A DNA stretch of 64,000 nucleotides from contig CP060220.1 in assembly GCA_023898385.1 (NCBI GenBank), positions 2,108,001 through 2,172,000 on the forward strand, written 5' to 3'. The notes below the pieces were generated by a model, which made no database searches, had not been told where the DNA came from, and saw only the letters and a list, made by a program, of their open reading frames with translations. Made by a program: the position numbers and the translations under genes. The stretch is from Pseudobdellovibrionaceae bacterium (lineage in GTDB: Bacteria; Bdellovibrionota; Bdellovibrionia; Bdellovibrionales; UBA1609). Below are positions 35,340 through 44,235 of the stretch, in pieces. Each line of letters begins with the position of its first letter. Within the stretch, counting starts at the first letter, position 1.

Positions 35340-35702
35340 CTAGTCGTGAATTTTTTCGCAACTTGAACTTACAACCCACGCGCCCTGATCGCCGGGCGTA
35401 ACTTGAAAAATGGATTGGCACTCATAAAGTTCGGTCTTGTTGCTGGGGTCACAGTCCAAAAACTGAACGGGCACCACGGCAGAAATCTTCATCACCCGAA
35501 AGTGAGTTGTTTCATTAAGAATTGTGAGATTTTTATTTTTCAGATCGTTCGACGAAAAATGGCAAATGGGTGGGGCCCCCTGCCGCATAAAATAGGCCTC
35601 TACCTCCGGCTCCAACACCAAATCAAACCAATGTTGGCCTGTTTCATACGCTGCCCCTGTGGAGCCGATCATCAATGACATTAAGAAAATGAGATACGTC
35701 AA
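35340..35702 (-). CDS. Small secreted protein, unknown
   Basis: A 120-residue protein from TTG 35702, supported by AAAGGGGGG upstream. Signal peptide MTYLIFLMSLMIGSTGAA. Four cysteines in the mature part (CHFSSND, FLDCDPS, LYECQS, SSSCEKI) could form two disulphides. It lies 80 bp downstream of the coiled-coil protein start, in the same direction, so it is upstream in transcription. The function is unknown. Confidence 0.55.
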   Translation of the reverse strand: MTYLIFLMSLMIGSTGAAYETGQHWFDLVLEPEVEAYFMRQGAPPICHFSSNDLKNKNLTILNETTHFRVMKISAVVPVQFLDCDPSNKTELYECQSIFQVTPGDQGAWVVSSSCEKIHD

Positions 35703-35839
35703 ACGTCCCCCCTTTGATTTCTGTTCTCCTATTCATCTTTTGCGGCCTTGGCAAGCATAAGAACCTGTATTTTTGTGTGAACGCTCTTTCGCCCAAAGTT
35801 GAAATGCCCCACTATACGACTCTTTCGAAAATATTGACC

Positions 35840-36247
35840 CTATTTCACTTCTTTTACCACAAGCTCGACAACCCAGGTAACTCCATCAAAGGCAAGGTCG
35901 GCGTCAGCCTTTTCGTAAAACTCGGAAGGGGTTAAATCCTCTGAGCCGTAGAAGGCCAACTCTCTGTCACGCCGAAGAGACCTTGAGAGCTGAACTATTT
36001 CAGTTAATTTTTGCTGCACAGCTTTGGGCAGGCGTTCTTTGTGGTCTTCAAGCACGGAAGAGACATCATGTATCCGTGGCGCCTCGATGGCAGAGGCCCT
36101 AAGCAAGGCCTTTAGCGTAAGTTCTAAAATTTCTTGTGATTCTCTCACAACATCCGCCCAAGATTCTTCGTTGTACAATGTCTGGACCGCCTTTAGGCGT
36201 TTTTGAGATCTCGACAAATAATCTTGAATCAACGACATGTTACGCAT
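35840..36247 (-). CDS. HEPN-domain protein, toxin of MNT/HEPN pair
   Basis: A 135-residue helical protein from ATG 36247 (GGAGAAGG upstream; the longer frame with MIKNTAAV overlaps the partner deeply and is less likely). It fits the HEPN toxin layout: N-terminal helices SLIQDYLSRSQKRLKAVQTL, WADVVRESQEILELTLKALL, then a Rx(n)H-type site in RASAIEAPRIHDVSSVL. The typical Rφ4-6xH spacing is loose here. HEPN toxins act as RNases or are modified by AMP transfer from the MNT partner. It overlaps the nucleotidyltransferase gene end by 8 bp. Confidence 0.75.
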   Translation of the reverse strand: MRNMSLIQDYLSRSQKRLKAVQTLYNEESWADVVRESQEILELTLKALLRASAIEAPRIHDVSSVLEDHKERLPKAVQQKLTEIVQLSRSLRRDRELAFYGSEDLTPSEFYEKADADLAFDGVTWVVELVVKEVK

Positions 36248-36806
36248 GACCTTCTCCGCTGTTATAAACCCAAACTGGCTGTCCATGTACAAGACTGCGG
36301 CGGTATTTTTGATCAAATATCAAATGCCGAAGTTTTACAAAAATTCTCTGAGCCAGTAGACTTGGATCAAACAAAATCATTCCCTCTAAGGCTGTCTCCA
36401 GCCATAGTGTACTGGCATTCAAATCATCAACCAACGGGTGAGTGAAGTGAACGGCATATTTTTTACTTAATTGCCGTTTCTCGCTCAACTCATCCCACTT
36501 TCGATAAAGCTGTCGTTGGATATTAACGCTATCATCAATGACACAAAGGATATCAATATCCGAAGCCTCGGTAGCTTCACCCCGTACTGATGATCCATAT
36601 TGAACGATGGCCACCAAGCCATCGCCGACAAACTCCTGTAAAGTATCAACAAGAAGTCCCTTTGCACCCGTTGCGGGTTGCTTCAGCCGATCCACGCAAA
36701 CCTGATTGAGTGAAGCACCCTGATCAAGTGCCACTCGTTTCAGCTCTAGATGAAGGTCCGGCGGGACTCTCACTACGAATTTTCCGGAAGCTGTTTTCTT
36801 ATTCAT
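36240..36806 (-). CDS. RHH-MNT nucleotidyltransferase, antitoxin of MNT/HEPN pair
   Basis: A 188-residue fusion. Residues 8-45 are a ribbon-helix-helix, HicB/Arc-like DNA-binding segment (GKFVVRVPPDLHLELKRVAL...). From about residue 60 comes a minimal nucleotidyltransferase with the catalytic GSSVRGEATEASDIDILCVI (GSxxxGxxxxxSDxD). MNT proteins AMPylate or block the HEPN toxin. The RHH domain would let the antitoxin bind its own promoter, which is unusual because most MNT antitoxins lack a DNA-binding domain. A palindrome lies 14 bp upstream of the start. Confidence 0.8.
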   Translation of the reverse strand: MNKKTASGKFVVRVPPDLHLELKRVALDQGASLNQVCVDRLKQPATGAKGLLVDTLQEFVGDGLVAIVQYGSSVRGEATEASDIDILCVIDDSVNIQRQLYRKWDELSEKRQLSKKYAVHFTHPLVDDLNASTLWLETALEGMILFDPSLLAQRIFVKLRHLIFDQKYRRSLVHGQPVWVYNSGEGHA

Positions 36807-36819
36807 CGATTGATTGTAG

Positions 36820-36829
36820 TACTATAGTA
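36820..36829. promoter_or_regulatory. Candidate operator palindrome of the MNT/HEPN pair
   Basis: TACTATAGTA is a perfect 10-bp palindrome 14 bp upstream of the RHH-MNT start codon. Its place in the promoter/leader suits autoregulation by the N-terminal RHH domain. This is inference from position and symmetry. Confidence 0.45.
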
Positions 36830-37010
36830 TCATTTTATCAAGAATATAGATCGACCAGGTTGATCCTGGGGCCAGGCCGATTAGAGAAAAGCCCAAACGT
36901 CGAAGGTCGGGCCCTCTCACAAATATTCATTCTTCGCTAAAGACTCCTTTGGCCACTTAATTGCTACTTGTTGCAAGATTGATGGTTTTAGGGCATTTCC
37001 CTATCCATTA

Positions 37011-38057
37011 GTGGGAATCAAAAAAACGCAATGTCTGCATAGAGTTAGGGCTATGAGATCTATACTAAAAATAATTTTACAGGCTTGGGCCATTGCCCAT
37101 ATCGCGGGTTCTGCTGCCGCTTTTGTGCCTCCATTTGAAGAATCTTCAGATAACCATGGCCTGCGACCGGTTAATTTTGTGGCTCCCAATGAAGAGTTCC
37201 CTGATGATGCTAAGGCTCTTCTGAGGCGGGCGCCTGAGGGCATTTACCTTTCAGTGGGTACCGAACGAGCCTTTATGGGATTTGCTATGGCCGATAGGGC
37301 CAGCCATCTGATGATTGTAGATGCCGACCCTAAGGTGATTCGTTTTGCAAATATTAATATTGCGCTGTTGGCTATGTCTGAATCGTTGGATGAGTATCGC
37401 GCTCTCCGATTTGCCGAATCACACAAAATTTGGTCCAAGAAAATTAAAGATCTCAACTTACCAAAAGAGGCCTTTTCAAACATGGATGCTGAAGGTTTTG
37501 AGTTCTGGAGTGAAAACATCAATCGAGAGGCCTTTAATAGTTTTCATAGCACTGAAGACGACGCCAACGGTCCCTTTGCAGAGAGTAACTACCTTTTTAA
37601 ATGTGGGTGTTTTCAAAAAATTCATCAAGCCGCACAATCAGGCCGAATCGTCGCTCGACTTGTGAACTTCAGAGACGTAAAAACTGTGGTGAGTATGGTG
37701 GAGGCCATCAAAACCACAGAAATTCCCCTTTCAACATTTGATATGAGCAATGCTTGGTGGACCGAATACATGGACCCAAGCCGCCACCTCGCCCCCACAT
37801 TGCACAAATTAACTGAAATCTCCCAGCCTCACAGCCTCATGTTGGCCACAAACGCTCCGTTGGTACCCGGAATTCTGCCCAAAACCCGTAAACGCAATCG
37901 TTGGTACTACATTGGTTTCACGATGGAATATTTAAAAACGAAAACCGGCCTTCAATCCGACCAATTGAAAAACATTTTTCACGGTGCAAAAAAGGGAACG
38001 CTGAACTTAGCAGATCCCGACCAAGTCGTCCCCAACTGCGCAGGCCTTCTGCGGTAG
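37011..38057 (+). CDS. Exported Rossmann-like protein, unknown
   Basis: A 348-residue protein; an internal ATG at residue 15 (MRSILKIILQAWAIAHIAGS) starts a cleaner signal peptide and may be the real start. The mature protein has a class I methyltransferase-like strand pair (GIYLSVGTERAFMGFAMADR, ASHLMIVDADPKVIRFAN), followed by charged helices and VARLVNFRDVKTVVSMVEAI. A SAM-binding protein outside the cytoplasm would be unusual, so the function remains unknown. It resembles exported methyltransferase-fold proteins seen in other Gram-negative bacteria such as Leptospira. Confidence 0.55.
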   Translation: MGIKKTQCLHRVRAMRSILKIILQAWAIAHIAGSAAAFVPPFEESSDNHGLRPVNFVAPNEEFPDDAKALLRRAPEGIYLSVGTERAFMGFAMADRASHLMIVDADPKVIRFANINIALLAMSESLDEYRALRFAESHKIWSKKIKDLNLPKEAFSNMDAEGFEFWSENINREAFNSFHSTEDDANGPFAESNYLFKCGCFQKIHQAAQSGRIVARLVNFRDVKTVVSMVEAIKTTEIPLSTFDMSNAWWTEYMDPSRHLAPTLHKLTEISQPHSLMLATNAPLVPGILPKTRKRNRWYYIGFTMEYLKTKTGLQSDQLKNIFHGAKKGTLNLADPDQVVPNCAGLLR

Positions 38058-38155
38058 GAAACTTTAGCTGCTTGAATTTGGCCTAGGACCTCTGCTGAGC
38101 ACACCACTTATTACAATTTTCAAGATGCCGCCACAACAGAAGCTGGTACCTAATA

Positions 38156-39331
38156 TTAATCGATAAAGTCCATGAGGCTGGGGATGAGTAGTTTGCCTGA
38201 GGTTTGTAGTGTGGCTTTGAGAGTGCCTTCTGTTTTGTTGATGTCACTAATCACCTCAAAGGCGTCGACGTCCTCGAGTTGTGACACGAAAACCTTATTG
38301 TCCACTTCGTTTTTCTGCAATGTACCTAGTGCCGTGTCTAATATAGATACTCGCGACCCTACTTGCGCTCGGGCGAGAATCACTTGGTTGATTGCCGTAT
38401 CAAGACTCTCTAGAGTATCTTGCACGGCTTTTTGATCATTGGTTTTAAGTGCAATTTGTAAATCACGCACGGTTCTGAATATGCTAATTCCGGCTTCATC
38501 TAGACCTGAGTCCGATGGATTCACGCCGCCCTCATTGGCGCCATTCCCACTTTGGCCTTCGGTGGATGCCGGGCCTCGCAAGCGGATGCGCATGTTGCCC
38601 CGGTCTGGCTCTGGTTCTGGCTCTTGCTTTTTGTTTCGTGCTTGCTCTACTTTTTGATCGTGCAGAGCCTTTTCTTCCATTTCATTTTGTTTGAATTCTT
38701 CGCTCTTGCCCAACTGAGCCATTAACTCATCAAGTGTGGCCGCCTGAGTAGTGGTTACGTGCACAATCCCGTCACCGGAAAGGCCCTGACCTTGAAAGAT
38801 TTTATTGCCAGGAATATTCATTGCCAAAAATGAGCCCTTGTCTAGAGCCACCAACATTTCGCCATCATCGCCATTGTACTGGCCTAAGTTAGAAAAGGGC
38901 GGACGAGTGGTGCGATATCCACCAAAAATAAACCGCTCTCCCAATTGTCGGTTACTCACTTTCACAAGCTGATTGTAGATTTGCCCGATCTCTTCAGCCA
39001 CCACGCGGCGGGTTTCTGGGTTGGCACTCCCATCGCTCGATTGATTAATTGCGAGTTCTTTAGCTCGCACCAAGTGGTCCGTCACTTCACCTAAGGACTG
39101 GTCAGTGAATTCTAGAAAGGAGCGAGCATAGTTTAGGTTTTTCTCATACTGGCCCGCAGCCTCGGCCTCCACCCTTACCGACAAAACTCGAGAGGCTGCC
39201 ACGGGGTCATCGGAGGGTTTCGTTACGCGCTTTTGTGTGGCCGCCTGGTTTTGCAGGTGTGACATTTCGGATCGATTTCTCGAAATGTTATGTCGGACTT
39301 GATCAAATTTCATGTTATCAGCAACACGCAT
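38156..39331 (-). CDS. flgL: Flagellar hook-associated protein 3 FlgL
   Basis: A 391-residue hook-filament junction protein. The N-terminal D0/D1 helices MRVADNMKFDQVRHNISRNR and KRVTKPSDDPVAASRVLSV, and the C-terminal QVGSRVSILDTALGTLQKNE and DINKTEGTLKATLQTSGKLL, are characteristic. A Pro/Glu-rich low-complexity stretch (ARNKKQEPEPEPDRGNMRIR) sits in the middle. FlgL joins hook to filament together with FlgK. It lies 10 bp downstream of flgK and is the last gene of the flgJ-flgM-flgN-flgK-flgL run. Confidence 0.93.
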   Translation of the reverse strand: MRVADNMKFDQVRHNISRNRSEMSHLQNQAATQKRVTKPSDDPVAASRVLSVRVEAEAAGQYEKNLNYARSFLEFTDQSLGEVTDHLVRAKELAINQSSDGSANPETRRVVAEEIGQIYNQLVKVSNRQLGERFIFGGYRTTRPPFSNLGQYNGDDGEMLVALDKGSFLAMNIPGNKIFQGQGLSGDGIVHVTTTQAATLDELMAQLGKSEEFKQNEMEEKALHDQKVEQARNKKQEPEPEPDRGNMRIRLRGPASTEGQSGNGANEGGVNPSDSGLDEAGISIFRTVRDLQIALKTNDQKAVQDTLESLDTAINQVILARAQVGSRVSILDTALGTLQKNEVDNKVFVSQLEDVDAFEVISDINKTEGTLKATLQTSGKLLIPSLMDFID

Positions 39332-39341
39332 GACTCAGGCC

Positions 39342-40766
39342 CTACCTTCTCAGATTCAGTACGGTATCCATCATCTCATCGGCGGCTTTAATCATTTTCG
39401 CCGACGCATCGAAGGATTTCTGAAACTGAATCAATTTTGTGGTTTCTTCATCTAAACTAACGCCACTAATACTTTCTCTCATATTTTTTAGCTGCTTAAT
39501 GATATCTTGTTGCGACTCGAGGGATGAGTTAGCTCGGTTAGCCTCAATACCTGCCCGACCCACCATACTGTTGTAGAAGTCATCAAATGTGGTTGAACCC
39601 TCTCGCATGATTTTTTGACTCTGCAGTTGGTGAATCACGTTGGATATCCGGTTGTCACCGGGAGAGTTAGGTGTTGCTGCCGCAGCAATAAGACCCACAT
39701 CTGTTAATATTTTTTCGTTCACATTGAGGTTGATCGCTGCCCCGTCCACTTCTTGCACAGAATCAAAAAAGTTCACGCCCGTTGAGCTGTATCTGTTAAA
39801 TCCTTCCACGTGAGCCCGGTTAACTTGATAGGTCAGCTCGTAGGCTAGCTCATCTAAATCCCGAAGAAATCCATTCACCACGTCGTCTCGCACGTCAAGC
39901 ATACCACCGAGTGCGCCACCAGTAATTTGATCTGTAATCCGCACGGGTGTCGACGAGTCTGTTGAACGATAGAATAGGTCGAAGTTGCCCTCTCGCTTCC
40001 CTTCGCGCCCTGGCGTGGACGCCACTTCAATGGGGCGATAACTGTAACCTGACACTAAAACCGCGGCATTACCCGCTGTGATGGTAACAGTACCATCTTT
40101 ACCTTCGGCATACCGAATATTAACTTTTTCTGAGAGACGCTTGATCAACTCATCCCGTCGATCTCGCTCGTCGTTGGCTGGCACGTTGTTCAACTCTACG
40201 ATTTGAACTTTTTCATTGAGCTTTGCAATTTCTTTGGTGATTTCATTGATATGTTCAACCTGCGTGCGAATCTGATAATCAATATCAGTTTGTACGGACG
40301 TGAGCTGACCATAGGCCCTTTTAAAATCGTTAGTCAAAAATTTTGCGGCCTCTTTCACCTGTGTGCGCGAGGCCAGACTCTCGGGGCTGTTACTCAACTC
40401 TCTCCATGAGTTGAAAAAGTCAGTCATAAAGCGGTTGATCCCCTTGTTAACCTGTTCATTGTAAACTTCTTCAACCCTTGAAAGAGCCTGCTGCCGGGCT
40501 TCAGAGAAGCCAAGGTTATTTTGCTCTTGCTCAATTTGGCGCTCAAGGTAGGGGTTATTGATGCGAATAATTTTTGTGGCCCGAGAACCCGTTCCAATTT
40601 GCAGCCGGCCCTGCCCGATGGGTGGGTTTGATTGCAATTCCACGCGCTGACGAGAGTATCCGTCAGTGGACTTGTTAGCAATGTTGTGGCTGACGGTCTG
40701 CAACGCTGTTTGGCTGTTCATCATTGAACGCCGACCGACATCCATCATGGACCATATACGGGACAT
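39342..40766 (-). CDS. flgK: Flagellar hook-associated protein 1 FlgK
   Basis: A 474-residue junction protein with the N-terminal rod/hook signature TVSHNIANKSTDGYSRQRVE, the central TDFFNSWRELSNSPES, and the C-terminal SGVSLDEETTKLIQFQKSFD ... DEMMDTVLNLRR. FlgK is exported by the flagellar type III system and sits between the hook and FlgL. It is followed closely by flgL and preceded by flgN, its export chaperone. Confidence 0.95.
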   Translation of the reverse strand: MSRIWSMMDVGRRSMMNSQTALQTVSHNIANKSTDGYSRQRVELQSNPPIGQGRLQIGTGSRATKIIRINNPYLERQIEQEQNNLGFSEARQQALSRVEEVYNEQVNKGINRFMTDFFNSWRELSNSPESLASRTQVKEAAKFLTNDFKRAYGQLTSVQTDIDYQIRTQVEHINEITKEIAKLNEKVQIVELNNVPANDERDRRDELIKRLSEKVNIRYAEGKDGTVTITAGNAAVLVSGYSYRPIEVASTPGREGKREGNFDLFYRSTDSSTPVRITDQITGGALGGMLDVRDDVVNGFLRDLDELAYELTYQVNRAHVEGFNRYSSTGVNFFDSVQEVDGAAINLNVNEKILTDVGLIAAAATPNSPGDNRISNVIHQLQSQKIMREGSTTFDDFYNSMVGRAGIEANRANSSLESQQDIIKQLKNMRESISGVSLDEETTKLIQFQKSFDASAKMIKAADEMMDTVLNLRR

Positions 40767-40817
40767 CCTGTCTCCTCAAAACGGCCATGCTGCTTCCTGC
40801 AGCTTCGCCCTTTATTG

Positions 40818-41339
40818 CTAAGCCTCTCGGCTTACCAAGTGCCCTGCCTGCCCTCCGGCAGAGGAGATCTTACCTTGTTTTTGGTAAGTGGGCTTCTCCT
40901 GTAACGTCTCCTTAATCGCCTTCATGGCTCCAGTAATATTTTGAAGCGCTGAATTAACTAAGGACTCATTATATCCATTGAACTCTTTAATTCTTCGCAT
41001 GAGCAAATCAAGAACCGCGTGCATGTTGCGAAGCTTGTCACCATCAGGTCCGCCAATATGGACGGCCATTTCAAGCAATTTAGGCTGAGCGTCCGCCATA
41101 CCCTCTTCTGCGGCCAGCTTCTCAGTCAGCAAAAGCCGCTGATCTTCGATGGCCTTTGCCTGAATCAACATCGATTCTTTTGCTTTATTGTTGTCATTTA
41201 AATCATCAAGATTTGCCGAAACCAAGATCTCTCGCTCTTTTCGTACGATGTTCAACAACTGTCGATAAACCTTAATCATCTGATCTAAGTTTTCAACTAA
41301 TTCATTAAATGTTTTTTGGCTCTCTGGTTTCATTGCCAT
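40818..41339 (-). CDS. flgN: Flagellar export chaperone FlgN
   Basis: A 173-residue helical protein matching FlgN: FNELVENLDQMIKVYRQLLN, VRKEREILVSANLDDLNDNN and QRLLLTEKLAAEE. FlgN binds the C-termini of FlgK and FlgL in the cytoplasm. It stands 51 bp upstream of flgK and 12 bp downstream of flgM, the classic flgM-flgN-flgK-flgL order. The last 30 residues are poorly conserved (KPTYQKQGKISSAGGQAGHL). Confidence 0.87.
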   Translation of the reverse strand: MAMKPESQKTFNELVENLDQMIKVYRQLLNIVRKEREILVSANLDDLNDNNKAKESMLIQAKAIEDQRLLLTEKLAAEEGMADAQPKLLEMAVHIGGPDGDKLRNMHAVLDLLMRRIKEFNGYNESLVNSALQNITGAMKAIKETLQEKPTYQKQGKISSAGGQAGHLVSREA

Positions 41340-41351
41340 TTGCCCTTTTTA

Positions 41352-41669
41352 TCAATCATTAAACTGAGAGTGTTCAGCAATCAGTCGGTCCGCCACAGCA
41401 CCAGCATCTACTTTATAATCTCCTGAGTCGATTAACTTTTGCAGACGCGCCACTTTTTCGTGATCCACATCATTGGCCTGCATAGCGATTTCTTTTGCCT
41501 TATTAAACGCCCTTGCTTGTTCTGAGACGTTCACCTTAGAAGCGTCTTTTAAAGATTTTGGATCAAGGCTATCTGTAATTCCACCTTTATCACCCTTGCG
41601 TGTGGACTGCTCGGCCTTCTTGGCCTCAATGCCTGTCAAACTGCTTCCAATGTTGTTATTGACTTTCAT
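41352..41669 (-). CDS. flgM: Anti-sigma28 factor FlgM
   Basis: A 105-residue protein whose C-terminal half carries FlgM's sigma28-binding helices: VNVSEQARAFNKAKEIAMQA, VARLQKLIDSGDYKVDAGAV and ADRLIAEHSQ. The N-terminus begins MKVNNNIGSSLTGIEAKKAE and is disordered. FlgM holds sigma28 until hook completion, then is exported, releasing flagellin transcription. The three sigma28-type flagellin promoters in this window are its likely indirect targets. Confidence 0.92.
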   Translation of the reverse strand: MKVNNNIGSSLTGIEAKKAEQSTRKGDKGGITDSLDPKSLKDASKVNVSEQARAFNKAKEIAMQANDVDHEKVARLQKLIDSGDYKVDAGAVADRLIAEHSQFND

Positions 41670-41807
41670 ACGCCCTCCAAAGGCATTTACACTTATTAAA
41701 ATTGTATCATAACGAGACTCTTCTAACCAACCGAATACTCTCTGTCTCCCGCTCCTGCATGGCTTTAGACGTGTTAGTCGAGCCCCACATCTTTAAACCG
41801 TTATACT

Positions 41808-42221
41808 TTAGTCTAGCTTCCCCACTGGTTTCTTGTTCTTTATCGCTAAATATTTCTCATTAGCTATGGGGAGAGCGCCCTTCTGTTCATGAAATCCCTT
41901 GGCATTTTGAGCCTGTAAACGCTCTCTCAACTGATTGTAGATCATATCGCCAAGACCAATTCCACCTTTGTTGGCCCAAGATTCTACATAGCTGTCGTCG
42001 ATTTTTTCTCTATAGATCTTTTCAGCCATTGTTGGCTCCATCAAGCCGCCGTTTTGGACCGTGCTTCGCATGGCTTTCACCATCTCGCGGAGAAAATGCT
42101 GTTCATACATCTGAGAGGCCTGACGCATTTTTGCATCCTGCTTTTGTTGACCCTGCTCGGTCTGTAACTCACGAGCGCGGTTCAGTGATATGGGTTGATG
42201 TATCTTGATAGAGTTGCTCAG
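41808..42221 (-). CDS. flgJ: Flagellar rod-binding protein FlgJ (short form)
   Basis: A rod-binding-domain-only FlgJ with no muramidase domain: QMYEQHFLREMVKAMRSTVQ, GGLMEPTMAEKIYREKIDDS and MIYNQLRERLQA. An ATG at 42128 would give 106 residues and cut off a conserved-looking N-terminus. The frame is open to CTG 42221, which has AAAGGA 8-9 bases upstream and opens (M)SNSIKIHQPISLNRAREL, so a CTG start giving 137 residues is proposed. FlgJ caps the growing rod. It follows flgI after about 225 bp. Confidence 0.85.
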   Translation of the reverse strand: MSNSIKIHQPISLNRARELQTEQGQQKQDAKMRQASQMYEQHFLREMVKAMRSTVQNGGLMEPTMAEKIYREKIDDSYVESWANKGGIGLGDMIYNQLRERLQAQNAKGFHEQKGALPIANEKYLAIKNKKPVGKLD

Positions 42222-42286
42222 TGTAAAATTCCTTTAAAAAATGAGGGAAGATGAGTCAGGAACCGTAGTGCATCCTGCACTGGGTA

Positions 42287-42313
42287 ATATCGGTACGAAC
42301 CATTCCTTGGTTA
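42287..42313 (-). promoter_or_regulatory. Candidate sigma28-type promoter for flgJ-flgL operon
   Basis: Minus strand: TAACCAAG, 11 bases, ACCGATAT, located 66 bases before the proposed flgJ start. The spacing matches the flagellin promoters; the -35 half is weaker. A class III promoter before flgJ/flgM/flgN/flgK/flgL fits known hierarchy. Confidence 0.45.
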
Positions 42314-42445
42314 GCACTGAATGTTTTTCACCTGTTTCCTGCGAGAAACTGGAGTCTCTTGACCGTCCTTGGTAAACGTTCTCTAACTCACCCTTCCCCC
42401 CAGAAGCTGAGCACATCCATGTGCCGCAGCCTCATAAATTGTTAA

Positions 42446-43453
42446 TCAAAGTATTTCTAACTCTCCTTGTAGAGCACCCGCTGCCTTAACGCTTTGAAGA
42501 ATTGTTATTAGATCCTTCGGCGTCACACCTAACTGATTCATTGCCTTTACAATATCGCCCACACTCGCTGAGGCTTTTATCTCAACCACGCGTGGACCAC
42601 CTTTTTTACTGTCTTCTTCACCTTCGACTTTTAATGAAAGGTCTCCGTGACTGATGGCCACATGGGACACACGCACTTCATGCCCCACAACCACCGTTCC
42701 GGTTTTCTCATTGACCACCACTTTTGCCCGTAAATCGGGAGAAACCTGCAGTGATTCAATCATGGCCAATAACTCCACACCTTTACCCTCAAATGAGGCC
42801 GGAGAGACGATATCTACAGTAGCCGCATCTAGGGCACTGGCGTATTTTCCTGCAAGCTCCATGTTGACTCTCTTGGCCACTCGAGCCGACGTGGTGAAGT
42901 CAGGATTATGTAAGGTTAGTCTAAACATTTTTCGACTTGAGAAATCTCCGCCCAAATCCCTTTCAATGATTGCACCTGAGGGCAATCGCGCCACCGTTTC
43001 ATGCACGCCGGATTGACTGAAGCCCACTAACACAGCTCCCTGTGCCACCGCATAGGTCTGTTGGTCCGCCGCTCGTAGCGGAGACTGTACAAGAGTCCCG
43101 CCCTTTAGGCTTGTGGCATCACCCAAAGCACTCACAGTCACATCAATTCTGTTTCCGGCTCGGGCAAACGGCGGCAGTTCTGCCGTGATTAAAACGGCAG
43201 CCACGTTTTTACTGGCAGCTTCATCTCCGCCAATTTTCATTCCCAATTTGTCCAACATTCGCGAAATACTTTTGTTCGTGTACTCAAGTCCGCTGTCGCC
43301 AGTTCCGTTAAGTCCCACCACAATACCATAACCAACAAGCTGGTTGCTGCGAACGCCTCGAATGTTGGCGATGTCTTTCAGACGAGCCGCCTTTGCCGTC
43401 ATTGCCATTCCCAAGATAATTACTATGAGCTGGGTAAATATAAAGGCCCTCAT
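42446..43453 (-). CDS. flgI: Flagellar P-ring protein FlgI
   Basis: A 335-residue periplasmic protein with signal peptide MRAFIFTQLIVIILGMAMTAKA and the family segments LKDIANIRGVRSNQLVGYGI, VVGLNGTGDSGLEYTNKSIS, AELPPFARAGNRIDVTVSAL, and MNQLGVTPKDLITILQSVKA near the end. It forms the P-ring bushing around the rod in the peptidoglycan layer. It overlaps flgH by 4 bp. Confidence 0.95.
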   Translation of the reverse strand: MRAFIFTQLIVIILGMAMTAKAARLKDIANIRGVRSNQLVGYGIVVGLNGTGDSGLEYTNKSISRMLDKLGMKIGGDEAASKNVAAVLITAELPPFARAGNRIDVTVSALGDATSLKGGTLVQSPLRAADQQTYAVAQGAVLVGFSQSGVHETVARLPSGAIIERDLGGDFSSRKMFRLTLHNPDFTTSARVAKRVNMELAGKYASALDAATVDIVSPASFEGKGVELLAMIESLQVSPDLRAKVVVNEKTGTVVVGHEVRVSHVAISHGDLSLKVEGEEDSKKGGPRVVEIKASASVGDIVKAMNQLGVTPKDLITILQSVKAAGALQGELEIL

Positions 43454-44235
43454 GATTCCGGCTCCTTCCCACGACTGCTCACGATATCAAAACGAGGATC
43501 AATTAGCTTTTTAGCACTGATACCTTCCTCAGAAAAATCCTCGGGCCGGACAATTCCGGTGACGATAGCGAGATACTCTTTCTTGCCAATTAAGAAAGGT
43601 TGACTTCCCTTGATGCGATAGTTTCCATCGACAAGTCGTTCAGTAATCCGGGCGGGCACAAACTTCACTTTGAACTCGGCATCTTTGTCCGCTGCCGCGC
43701 CACCCTCTTCTGGAGCGGGAGTGGGTTCAGGATCGGCCTGCGGTTGAGTGGCCACTTCTCCAGCCACTTGAGCTTTTCGCTGCGAAGCCAGCTGTCTTGC
43801 CACTGCGGCCCGCCGGGCCTCTAGTTTTTTAAGTAACTTATCAATAACTTGCATTTTTGACTCAAGCTGATCTTTGGGATCACCTTCGATCTTCACCGCA
43901 ATTGGATCTCCCACCATGCGAATGATATTTTGAGAAAACAGATATGACCCTTGCCCTTCCATAATCCAAAGGGACCCGGCCTCGCTCGCCAATTGAGAGC
44001 CTTTTTCAAAATCTTCTTTTGTCATTCGCTGATATTTACGGCGAGGGGCTTGCACAAATGTTTGAACATCGGAGTATTTTGTTCCTAAGTTCGGTCTCGG
44101 CGCGACTTGCTGACCCTCAACGTCTTGAGCCTGGTCTTTACTTAAAAAAGCCTTCAACTTCTTACCAAAGCTCGCACACCCAGATAGTGAGCTAAGAAAT
44201 ATGAGTGCTAATATGAGATTTATCAATAGCTTCAT
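43450..44235 (-). CDS. flgH: Flagellar L-ring lipoprotein FlgH
   Basis: A 261-residue lipoprotein with lipobox LSGC after MKLLINLILALIFLSS. The L-ring fold is shown by SLWIMEGQGSYLFSQNIIRM, VKIEGDPKDQLE and, at the end, FLIGKKEYLAIVTGIVRPED. An Ala/Pro-rich insert (ATQPQADPEPTPAPEEGG) after the central coiled coil is not in standard FlgH. The L-ring confirms an outer membrane. It overlaps flgA and flgI by 4 bp each. Confidence 0.88.
   Translation of the reverse strand: MKLLINLILALIFLSSLSGCASFGKKLKAFLSKDQAQDVEGQQVAPRPNLGTKYSDVQTFVQAPRRKYQRMTKEDFEKGSQLASEAGSLWIMEGQGSYLFSQNIIRMVGDPIAVKIEGDPKDQLESKMQVIDKLLKKLEARRAAVARQLASQRKAQVAGEVATQPQADPEPTPAPEEGGAAADKDAEFKVKFVPARITERLVDGNYRIKGSQPFLIGKKEYLAIVTGIVRPEDFSEEGISAKKLIDPRFDIVSSRGKEPES

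Noticed and set aside
42234..42416. 60-codon minus-strand frame between flgI and flgJ
   Set aside because: No ribosome binding site, no resemblance to a protein, and it covers the candidate promoter.
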